NCBI GenBank assembly: GCA_938024025.1
Contig: CALJBY010000106.1
Span: 1 to 11,901, forward strand
Source: an uncultured bacterium
Lineage (GTDB): Bacteria; Desulfobacterota; WTBG01
Length of the DNA: 11,901 nucleotides
Direction: 5' to 3'
The notes under the pieces are model-generated. The model was given only the letters and a program-made list of their open reading frames with translations, ran no database searches and was not told where the DNA came from. The first letter of the stretch is position 1. Each line of letters begins with the position of its first letter. The position numbers and the translations under genes are program-made. Of the stretch, positions 1 through 6,068 are shown piece after piece.

Positions 1-21
1 ATTTATAATGTAAAAATATAC

Positions 22-60
22 GATAACTCAATTAACACATTTAATGTAAACTAAGTTATC
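22..60. repeat. Nested AT-rich inverted repeat at the left edge
   Basis: GATAACT (22-28) is matched by AGTTATC (54-60), and inside it ATTAA (31-35) is matched by TTAAT (41-45). The surrounding first 90 bases are very AT-rich. It may be a regulatory or 3' end structure of a gene lying to the left of the window. The role is unknown. Confidence 0.3.
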
Positions 61-98
61 ATTTATACAATCTAACGTGATTTATGTGATATTTCCCG

Positions 99-152
99 CG
101 CACCCTAATTAAATAAGCTTCGCTATTTGAACGGGCAGGCAGCGCAGGGTTT
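99..152 (+). repeat. Hairpin repeat element, copy A
   Basis: This belongs to a four-copy family. The core (99-139) runs from CGCACCCT through the hairpin AAATA-AGC-TTC-GC-TATTT to GAACGGGCAGG. Copy A matches copy B (444-497) at 49 of 54 positions without gaps. It is flanked by the direct repeat TTTCCCG (92-98 and 150-156). Together with copy B it occupies part of the left non-coding region, in which no convincing gene is seen. Confidence 0.7.
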
Positions 153-280
153 CCCGGGAATTAAATTTTATTATCTGATTATCTGGAATTCTCCAGTTGA
201 CATCCAATACGACTGTAACTTCTTGAAGTTAGATTCTTACCCAACTAAATCCAAGCATTTCTCTTTCATATAGGGTGATG

Positions 281-331
281 GTAGGAGCGGCTTTAAGCCG
301 CGAATGCATCGCGCATGAATGCGCTCCTACC
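281..331 (+). repeat. REP-like extragenic palindrome
   Basis: GTAGGAGCG (281-289) is exactly complemented by CGCTCCTAC (322-330). Inside, GCGGCTT and AAGCCGC (287-301) form a near-perfect hairpin with one central T, and ATGC/GCAT (304-316) a smaller one. A GTAG head followed by a GC-rich hairpin is the form of REP elements mobilised by RAYT-type transposases. No such transposase gene is in the window. Confidence 0.6.
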
Positions 332-443
332 GAAATTTCAAACATGTCTGTTTAGAAGGTATCAAGACAGTTTTCCTCCGGGATACTGGAGTTTTGTGGG
401 TTAGCGGATTTTATTATTTTTGGATTTTACCGATTCATCCCCG

Positions 444-497
444 CGCACCCTCGTTAAATAAGCTTCGCTATTTGAACGGGCAGGCAAGGCGGGGTTT
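444..497 (+). repeat. Hairpin repeat element, copy B
   Basis: This copy lies in the same direction as copy A, 345 bp to its right, with an identical hairpin core. Translation of one frame gives the peptide KLRYLNGQARRGF. Such a peptide would appear as a spurious small ORF wherever the element occurs. A direct repeat of the TTTCCCG type seen around copy A is not obvious here. Confidence 0.7.
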
Positions 498-578
498 TCT
501 CGGCACCTGCCGGTGAAAAATAAGATGTGAAAGTGATGATTGTGAAGGGGGTGAAAGGGAGACAGTAACTCAAGAGTA

Positions 579-599
579 GGCTCAGATTTTCTCTGATCC
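579..599 (-). terminator. Hairpin just downstream of the sigma54 regulator gene
   Basis: Eight bases downstream of the stop codon the transcript could fold GGATCAGA against TCTGAGCC (seven of eight pairs) around a five-base GAAAA loop. No run of T follows, so it is a weak intrinsic terminator at best, or a 3' end stabiliser. It is the only hairpin found near the end of the last gene in the cluster. Confidence 0.3.
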
Positions 600-607
600 G
601 TACTTTT

Positions 608-2116
608 TTAGCTGTTCTGTATTTTTCTGGCGTGGTTCTTAATCTTTATGGTGTGATTAACTGGTGTAGTTGGCCTGTAGTTTTTGTCTTCAAGGCCATA
701 GCGGATCATCTTTTTCCTGAGACCTAAACGGCTCAACCCCAGTTCTGCGGCAGTTTTAGTTTTATTCCCTTTGTGGTGGATTATGGTCTTTTCAATTACC
801 TCCTGCTCGAGGTGTTCTACCATCTCTCTTAACTTACCTCCTTTGTTAGCAAAGGGTACTTCAAACTCTGAGGTGTTATATTGGGTTTCTCGAATGCGAT
901 CTGAAAGATGATCCGGCAGAATGAGATCACTGTTATGGGCCATGGCAGCCGCCCTTTCAATTTCATTTTCAAGTTCTCTCACATTGCCGGGGAAATCATA
1001 CAAGAGGAGAAGATTGATAGCTTCACGTGAGAGTCTTTTGTTTGCGCCTGGATTTTTCCTGTTACCCTTGGAGAGGAAGTGAGCAGCGAGCAGCGGGATG
1101 TCTTCTCTTCGTATGCGCAGGGCGGGAATGGAAATAGGATAGGTACTGATGCGATAATAGAGATCGGATCGAAAGGAGTCCTCTTTTATTGCATGTAACA
1201 GGTTCCGGTGGGTGGCAGAAATGATTCTTACGTCAACCTTCCTGGTGGTTTCACTGCCAACAGGCCGTATCTCCCCTTCCTGCAGGAACCGTAAGAGTCG
1301 TATCTGCATGGCAGGAGAGGTTTCACCAATTTCATCCAGGAAGATAGTTCCTCCATCAGCAATCTCCAACAATCCCCGCTTATCAGATACGGCACCGGTA
1401 AATGAGCCTTTTTTATGCCCAAACAGTTCGCTTTCAAGTAGACTGTCAGGGATGCTGCCACAATCCTGAACGACAAATTTTTTATCTTTTCGAGGACTTC
1501 TTTTGTGAATTGCTCTGGCAATCAGTTCTTTTCCTGTACCGGTTTCTCCGATAATCAAGGCGGTGATGTCAGAAGTGCTAATACGTTCTATATCATTGAA
1601 GATCTTTTGTATGGCTGGACTTGTTCCGATAATTTGATTATGTATCTCTCTCTTAGTTATTTCCTTCTGCAACTGCTGGTAATCTCTTTCCAGATTTTGA
1701 TGGGCTTTTTGTAATTCCTGATAAAGTTTTTTATTTTCATTTTCCATCTCATAATGTTCTAAAGCCCTTTTCACAATAAGGTTCAAATCCTGGGGGCTAA
1801 AAGGTTTCGTTATATATTTATAGACTCTGCCCTGGTTTATTGCGTCCATCAAATCTTTTGTGTCAGTATACCCGGTAAGGAGGATTTTAACTATGCGGGG
1901 ATTATACTCAACGGTTTTTTCCAGAAACTCTATACCCGTCATGCCGGGCATCCGCTGGTCTGTGATAATCAGGTCAACCTTCTGCGTCGAGAGTATGTCC
2001 AGAGCATCTTGCGCGTTTTGAGATTTCAGAATGTTGTAGTCCTGGGACAAAGCTGCTTCCACAACCTCCAGGATTTCCCTGTTGTCATCAACGATTAAGA
2101 TGGTATGTGCTTTCAT
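608..2116 (-). CDS. NtrC-family sigma54-dependent response regulator
   Basis: This 502-residue transcription activator starts with a receiver (1-120) with D10/D11, D53 (TDQRMPGMTG), T81 and K104-P105. A coiled coil (about 120-158) precedes the AAA+ domain (about 162-390). That domain has Walker A GETGTGK (190-196), the sigma54-contact loop as GSFTGA (237-242) rather than GAFTGA, Walker B GGTIFLDE (255-262) and arginine fingers in FRSDLYYR (R316, R322). A Fis-type helix-turn-helix lies at about 447-473 (KTAAELGLSRLGLRKKM). The receiver, with its TDQRMPGMTG and YKYITKPF stretches, resembles regulators of the HupR/HoxA branch, but the function cannot be assigned from that. It would bind enhancer sites and drive RNA polymerase-sigma54. 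No sigma54 promoter was recognised in this window. It lies 331 bp downstream of the REC-kinase. Spacing upstream of the ATG gives only a weak AAAGG site. Confidence 0.93.
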   Translation of the reverse strand: MKAHTILIVDDNREILEVVEAALSQDYNILKSQNAQDALDILSTQKVDLIITDQRMPGMTGIEFLEKTVEYNPRIVKILLTGYTDTKDLMDAINQGRVYKYITKPFSPQDLNLIVKRALEHYEMENENKKLYQELQKAHQNLERDYQQLQKEITKREIHNQIIGTSPAIQKIFNDIERISTSDITALIIGETGTGKELIARAIHKRSPRKDKKFVVQDCGSIPDSLLESELFGHKKGSFTGAVSDKRGLLEIADGGTIFLDEIGETSPAMQIRLLRFLQEGEIRPVGSETTRKVDVRIISATHRNLLHAIKEDSFRSDLYYRISTYPISIPALRIRREDIPLLAAHFLSKGNRKNPGANKRLSREAINLLLLYDFPGNVRELENEIERAAAMAHNSDLILPDHLSDRIRETQYNTSEFEVPFANKGGKLREMVEHLEQEVIEKTIIHHKGNKTKTAAELGLSRLGLRKKMIRYGLEDKNYRPTTPVNHTIKIKNHARKIQNS

Positions 2117-2225
2117 GGCTATTGCCTTTATGTGGCGTTAATGGAGACCGCAAGATGCATGATACTAGGAATTGCGGGTTGCGTGTTACGGGTTTTTTGA
2201 ACGCTAGCAACTAACAAATCATGTT

Positions 2226-2341
2226 AAGTTGGTGAAATTAGTTATATTGGTTGCATTGGTTTTGGCATCCCCTTTCTTTGAGTAATCTCGGCATTATGTT
2301 AACCAATAGAACCAATGCAACAAATGCAACCGATTCAACTT
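2226..2341. repeat. Imperfect 116-bp inverted repeat between REC-kinase and sigma54 regulator
   Basis: The ends are AAGTTG (2226-2231) and CAACTT (2336-2341). Inside, GTTGCATTGGTT (2250-2261) is complemented by AACCAATGCAAC (2310-2321), and the right half carries further ACCAAT/GCAAC words. It resembles a small palindromic element. The rest of this 331-bp gap holds a TTACGGGTT-type word (about 2173-2198) and a half copy of the CTCTGCGTC repeat. No gene is seen. Confidence 0.5.
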
Positions 2342-2390
2342 CTTTATAATTCTGTCTCCTGCTTCTTAGATTTTAGATATTTGTATTTTT

Positions 2391-2418
2391 TTCTGCGTTC
2401 TCTGCGTCTCTGCGGTGA
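2391..2418 (-). repeat. Half copy of the CACCGCAGAGACG dispersed repeat
   Basis: TTCTGCGTTCTCTGCG then TCTCTGCGGTGA is one arm of the palindromic repeat found upstream of three other genes. It lies 30 bp downstream of the REC-kinase stop codon. Confidence 0.6.
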
Positions 2419-2447
2419 ATTTTAATTCTCAAGTCTGACTACTGTTT

Positions 2448-3584
2448 TTACAGGGGCAGGGTAAAATTAAAGGTTGCGCCTTTGCCTTCTCCTTCACTCT
2501 CTACCCAGATAGTCCCACCGTGGGCTTCAACCGCCATTTTACAAAAGGCAAGTCCCAAACCACTTGCTCCAGAGATAACTCCCGACTGTTTGAGGGATAC
2601 CTGCTCGAATTTGTTAAATATTTTTTGGTGATATTGTGGCGCCAGGCCATTGCCGTTATCTCTTACCCTGAGGCAGATGTTTTCCTTTTCAGGCTCCACC
2701 AGATCCATAGCTACCTCTATCGTGCCGCCCTTAGGGGTGTGACGAATCGCGTTAGTGAGTAAATTGGTGAGCACTCTTTTTATGAGATTTGAATCAAGAC
2801 GGGTGGAAGGTATATCATTGGGTTTGGTAAAGGAGAGTGACATCTGCTTTGCTTCTGCCTGTGTTGAGAACTGCTCAACCACTTCATCTGCCAATGCTGC
2901 TGGATCCACTGTCTCTTTTTCAGGATTCAGTTTTCCTTCCTCCATTTTATGCGTATCAAGGAGGCTTTGAATTAACTGGTTAATTTCTGCACAATTTCTG
3001 ACACTGACTTCAATCTTATGGAGTTGTTTTTCGGAAAGGTTTTCTCCATCCATCTGGAACAATTCAAGATTGGCGGAGATTACCATGAGCGGGGTCCTCA
3101 GGTCATGTATAATCATGTGTGTCAGTTCTTCCTTGATTCTCTCAAGCTCCTGAAGCTTTTCATTTTTCTCAGCTATTTCCCGGTAACTCTCGAGCAAGGT
3201 ATCGTGATAAGCCTTAATGCGCAGTAGTGATTTAATCCGGACGTGCAGTTCAGTGTGATCCACGGGTTTAGTGAGAAAATCATCCGCACCAACGTTCATT
3301 GCTTGTACGCTGTGTTCTTTTTCATCCAGGGCAGTGACCATTACGATCGGTATCATTTTGGTCTTTTCATCCTTTTTCAGCCTACTGCATACCTCAAAAC
3401 CATCCATTCCCGGCATCATGATATCCAGCAGGATCAAATCCGGACAAATGTCAGGAAGCATTGTAAGAGCTTCTTCACCGCTCAGTGCTCCGAAAACTTG
3501 ATACTGCTCGGATTTGAGAATGCCTTTAATGAGCTTTATGTTTTTTTCCTCGTCGTCAACAATTAGAATAGTTTCTTCTTTCAT
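2448..3584 (-). CDS. Response regulator-histidine kinase (REC-HisKA-HATPase)
   Basis: This soluble protein has 378 residues. Its receiver (1-120) has D10/D11, D54 (LLDIMMPGMDGFEVC), T84 and K106-P107. A coiled coil (about 125-155) leads to HisKA with H160 in MIIHDLRTPL, then HATPase_c with N274/N278 (LLTNAIRHTP), G1 box DNGNG (309-313) and G2 box GASGLGL (339-345). This is a kinase whose activity is probably set by phosphorylation of its own receiver, possibly by the kinase encoded 22 bp upstream. An open frame reaches back to 3692, inside the previous gene. However, the ATG at 3584 begins the usual receiver start MKEETILIVDDE and has a strong Shine-Dalgarno sequence (GAGGAG, 3595-3600, 10 bp spacer), so it is preferred. 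It belongs to a different kinase subgroup from the other two (HDLRTPL rather than HELRTPL). The sigma54 regulator that follows is a plausible phosphate acceptor. Confidence 0.92.
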   Translation of the reverse strand: MKEETILIVDDEEKNIKLIKGILKSEQYQVFGALSGEEALTMLPDICPDLILLDIMMPGMDGFEVCSRLKKDEKTKMIPIVMVTALDEKEHSVQAMNVGADDFLTKPVDHTELHVRIKSLLRIKAYHDTLLESYREIAEKNEKLQELERIKEELTHMIIHDLRTPLMVISANLELFQMDGENLSEKQLHKIEVSVRNCAEINQLIQSLLDTHKMEEGKLNPEKETVDPAALADEVVEQFSTQAEAKQMSLSFTKPNDIPSTRLDSNLIKRVLTNLLTNAIRHTPKGGTIEVAMDLVEPEKENICLRVRDNGNGLAPQYHQKIFNKFEQVSLKQSGVISGASGLGLAFCKMAVEAHGGTIWVESEGEGKGATFNFTLPL

Positions 3585-3594
3585 CTCAGATGTG

Positions 3595-3600
3595 CTCCTC
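3595..3600 (-). promoter_or_regulatory. Ribosome-binding site deciding the REC-kinase start
   Basis: GAGGAG on the minus strand lies 10 bp before the ATG at 3584, just after the stop codon of the upstream kinase gene. It favours the 3584 start over the longer open frame that would overlap the upstream gene. Confidence 0.75.
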
Positions 3601-3606
3601 GAATTA

Positions 3607-5658
3607 TTACACGGGAATGATAAACCTAAAAATAGAGCCTTTTCCCTCTCCTTCACTTTCCACCCAAATCTTTCCGCCGTGGAGTTCAACAAGGCTCTTC
3701 GTCAGAGAGAGCCCCAATCCTGTTCCCTGATATTTTTTACTCGATGAAGAATCGAGCTGTTCAAATGGTTCAAAGATGCGTTTTTGTTCTTCCGGCTTGA
3801 TGCCGAGTCCCGTGTCAGCAATAGAAAACTCAATACATTTCCTGTGCTGCATACCCCGTCCGTTATTCGTGTCAGCCTGATTTTCGATGATTTGTAGATT
3901 TGCAGGATCTCTCCATCGCCGGCCTGGTCGCAGGCCATAGTTAACCTCCCGTGCACTCAAGCACACGTTCCCGCCTGCCGGTGAAAATTTTATTGCATTG
4001 GAGAGCACATTATAAATAATCTGCTTAAGCTTTCGTTCGTCCGCGGTGATAGTTTCGGGGAGGTGTCCGCTCGTTAGGGACAATTGTATCTTTGGGTTTA
4101 TGGCTTTTTCCTGGAAGACAGTGATGGTTTTTTCCAGAAGCATCTTGACCCTGACCTCTGTCAGGGTCAACTCCATCTTACCTGCTTCTACCTTAGAGAG
4201 ATTGAGAATGTCATTAATAAGGGAAAGCAGGTGATGACTGCTATTGACTACATCACTTAAATATTCCGCCTGGGTTCCATTCAAATCACCGTAGTGCTTA
4301 TTGAGAACCAGTTCAGTAAACCCAATAATGTGATTCAGGGGTGTGCGTAGTTCATGGCTCATGTTGGCAAGAAATTCACTCTTGGCCCGGTTAGCGGTTT
4401 CAGCTGTTTCTTTAGCCCGCCTCAGTTCTACTTCTGTCCTTTTTCTCTTGGTGATGTCCCGTATGCTTGCAATCGTTCCTGTAGTCTTTCCCTCATTGGT
4501 TTTTAAAAGTGCCGCATTGATTTCTATATCTATAGCAGTGCCGTTTTTTCCCAGCCAATTCAGTTCGCTCCCCATGACGACAGGTTCTTCCGACAGGCGA
4601 AGGAGTAATTTCTCTGCTTTTTTCTGATATGCTTTACCCCGGGGCAGCAAGTCAGACGTGTGTTTTCCGATGAGCTCATCTTGAGCATAGCCTGTTATCG
4701 TTTCCATGAAACCGTTGGCCATAGTAATAGATCCGTGTGGGTCAGTGATTATAATGCCGTCCACTGAGGTTTCAAGGATACGCTGCAATTCCAGTGTGCG
4801 CTCTTCTAAAAGCTTCTCAGCCCGTAAAAGCGACCATTCCCTTCTGATCTTCTCGCACAGAGTGATAAGATATTGTATGGTAAAGGGCTTGCGTATATAG
4901 GCATCCGCACCCATTTGGGTTACTCTGACGGCTAATTCAGGACTCGGGTTACCGGTAATCAGGATGACAGATGCTTGACTCTCAGGCGCTTTGAATGCCG
5001 GTAAGAGGTGCTCACCATCATTGTCCGGTAAATGAAAGTCAAGGATAACAATTTCGGGATTCACCTCTCTGAAGAGCTTATGCCCTTCTTGACCATCAGA
5101 TGCTTCGTAGACCATACAGCCATAATTGGTTAGTCCTTCACAGATTGTTTCCCTTAAGTCACTATCGTCTTCTACCACCAACACGCGTAACTTTTTCGGT
5201 TCAACCTTTCCTGACAGGATGTTCTCTATGGTAAAGAGTAAATCATCGTGGTTGTAGGGGATTGAAAGAAAGCCGTTGACACCGAGTTCCCTCGCTATAT
5301 TTTCGGCATCACTTCCACTGAAGGTGGCGGACATAATGAGGATGGGTATCTTGTTGAAATCGGAGAATTCCGCAGATCGTAACAGGCGGCACAATTTCCA
5401 ACCATCGATTTCCGGCATGTAGAGATCGGCAATGATGAGATCAACGGTTCCTGTTTCTCTCAGTTTTCCTAACGCCTCTTTTCCTCCTCTGCAGGGAAGT
5501 ACTTCTTTTACATGCTTTGTGAGGACCTTGGTGAGTATCCGAAGCTGTACCAGATCATCATTGACGATGAGAATTCGTGCACTCTTTTTCCCCTGCACAG
5601 AAGAATCGTTACAGTCCTTATGGTTATTATTCCCGTGTGATTCCTGTTTGCTTTTCAT
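3607..5658 (-). CDS. Soluble REC-REC-PAS histidine kinase
   Basis: This 683-residue protein has no membrane segment. Receiver 1 (about 27-150) has D34/D35 and phosphoacceptor D78, but a serine (S110) at the switch position and isoleucine I133 (FLSIPY) where the conserved lysine should be. Receiver 2 (about 157-272) is complete: D164/D165, D207, T235, K257. A PAS domain (about 293-402) is followed by a coiled coil, HisKA with H435 ([14 protein letters not shown]) and HATPase_c with N554, DTGLG (615-619) and GTGLGL (645-650). A roughly 30-residue arginine- and asparagine-rich insert (about 574-606) separates the N and G1 boxes. The kinase core is a close paralogue of the CHASE8 kinase core. The receivers sit upstream of the kinase, so they probably act as inputs. 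The start at 5658 has AAGGTGG just upstream (5662-5668). The end is 22 bp before the REC-kinase gene, indicating an operon. Confidence 0.9.
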   Translation of the reverse strand: MKSKQESHGNNNHKDCNDSSVQGKKSARILIVNDDLVQLRILTKVLTKHVKEVLPCRGGKEALGKLRETGTVDLIIADLYMPEIDGWKLCRLLRSAEFSDFNKIPILIMSATFSGSDAENIARELGVNGFLSIPYNHDDLLFTIENILSGKVEPKKLRVLVVEDDSDLRETICEGLTNYGCMVYEASDGQEGHKLFREVNPEIVILDFHLPDNDGEHLLPAFKAPESQASVILITGNPSPELAVRVTQMGADAYIRKPFTIQYLITLCEKIRREWSLLRAEKLLEERTLELQRILETSVDGIIITDPHGSITMANGFMETITGYAQDELIGKHTSDLLPRGKAYQKKAEKLLLRLSEEPVVMGSELNWLGKNGTAIDIEINAALLKTNEGKTTGTIASIRDITKRKRTEVELRRAKETAETANRAKSEFLANMSHELRTPLNHIIGFTELVLNKHYGDLNGTQAEYLSDVVNSSHHLLSLINDILNLSKVEAGKMELTLTEVRVKMLLEKTITVFQEKAINPKIQLSLTSGHLPETITADERKLKQIIYNVLSNAIKFSPAGGNVCLSAREVNYGLRPGRRWRDPANLQIIENQADTNNGRGMQHRKCIEFSIADTGLGIKPEEQKRIFEPFEQLDSSSSKKYQGTGLGLSLTKSLVELHGGKIWVESEGEGKGSIFRFIIPV

Positions 5659-5775
5659 GGTCCACCTTTCCGCAATGTTTACCCGTTAACCCGTTTGTCA
5701 GTTGCCAGTTTTTTCTTTTAGTTTTTTGATGCTTACTTCTGTCTCCTAACTTCTTTTCATGCTAGTTTTTCTTCG

Positions 5776-5815
5776 CCTGCCCGGTTAAATGGGTTCGCTC
5801 ATTTAATTCAGGGTG
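5776..5815 (-). repeat. Hairpin repeat element, copy C (inverted)
   Basis: This is a diverged inverted copy, CCTGCCCGG through CAGGGTG. The hairpin stem is AAATG...CATTT instead of AAATA...TATTT, so both sides of one base pair changed together. It is flanked by TTCTTCG on both sides (5769-5775 and 5816-5822), which looks like a 7-bp target-site duplication. Confidence 0.6.
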
Positions 5816-5860
5816 TTCTTCGTGGTTCAAGTTTTGTTTTGTAGGCATTTCTGTTTTATT

Positions 5861-6006
5861 CTGCGCTCTTTGCCTGCCCGTGAAATCAGTCGGTTATTTT
5901 ATTTAGGGCGCCTCTGTGGTTTAATCATTTCTCACCGCAAAGACGCAAAGGTTCTGTACGGGCAAAAAACTGCGTCCTCTCTCCTGTTTCCAATACTCCA
6001 TTACTT
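5861..6006. repeat. Palindromic dispersed repeat, copy 3 (interrupted)
   Basis: The left arm (5861-5873 plus 5910-5920) is split by hairpin element D. The right arm CTCACCGCAAAGACGCAAAG (5931-5950) has two CGCAAAG units instead of three. The sequence then continues into CTCCTGTTTCCAATACTCC, 25 bp (5981-6005) identical to copy 1. It fills most of the 410-bp gap between the HD-GYP and REC-REC-PAS kinase genes, together with copy C and pyrimidine-rich filler. No gene is supported there. Confidence 0.65.
5874..5909 (-). repeat. Hairpin repeat element, copy D, inserted in another repeat
   Basis: This segment begins CTGCCCGTGAAAT and ends TTTAGGGC, matching the ends of the inverted element, with a more decayed interior. 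Removing these 36 bases joins 5873 to 5910 and restores the arm of the palindromic repeat, 23 of 24 bases identical to the intact arm at 8343-8366. This marks it as a later insertion. Confidence 0.6.
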
Positions 6007-6068
6007 CAATCTTCTAATCCGCATTCTGCAATCCGAAATCAGCAATGTAGCGACTCCTGTCTCCTGTG

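Noticed and set aside
197..225. Possible sigma70 promoter starting TTGACA at 197-202
   Set aside because: No acceptable -10 box at 16-18 bp spacing, and no plus-strand gene downstream.
319..516. 65-codon plus-strand open frame in the left region
   Set aside because: It begins in the REP-like palindrome and its C-terminal part is the translation of hairpin element B. No ribosome-binding site and no recognisable domain.
1..607. Search for tRNA, riboswitch or small RNA in the left non-coding region
   Set aside because: Only the repeats and hairpins listed were found. Nothing matched a cloverleaf or a known riboswitch core by eye.
2263..2280. TTGGCAT followed by TTTCTTTG as a sigma54-type promoter
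   Set aside because: The -12 GC is missing, and it faces away from all genes while lying inside the inverted repeat.
3585..3692. Longer N-terminus for the REC-kinase overlapping the upstream gene
   Set aside because: The extra 36 residues have no receiver-family similarity and overlap coding sequence, whereas 3584 has a strong GAGGAG site.
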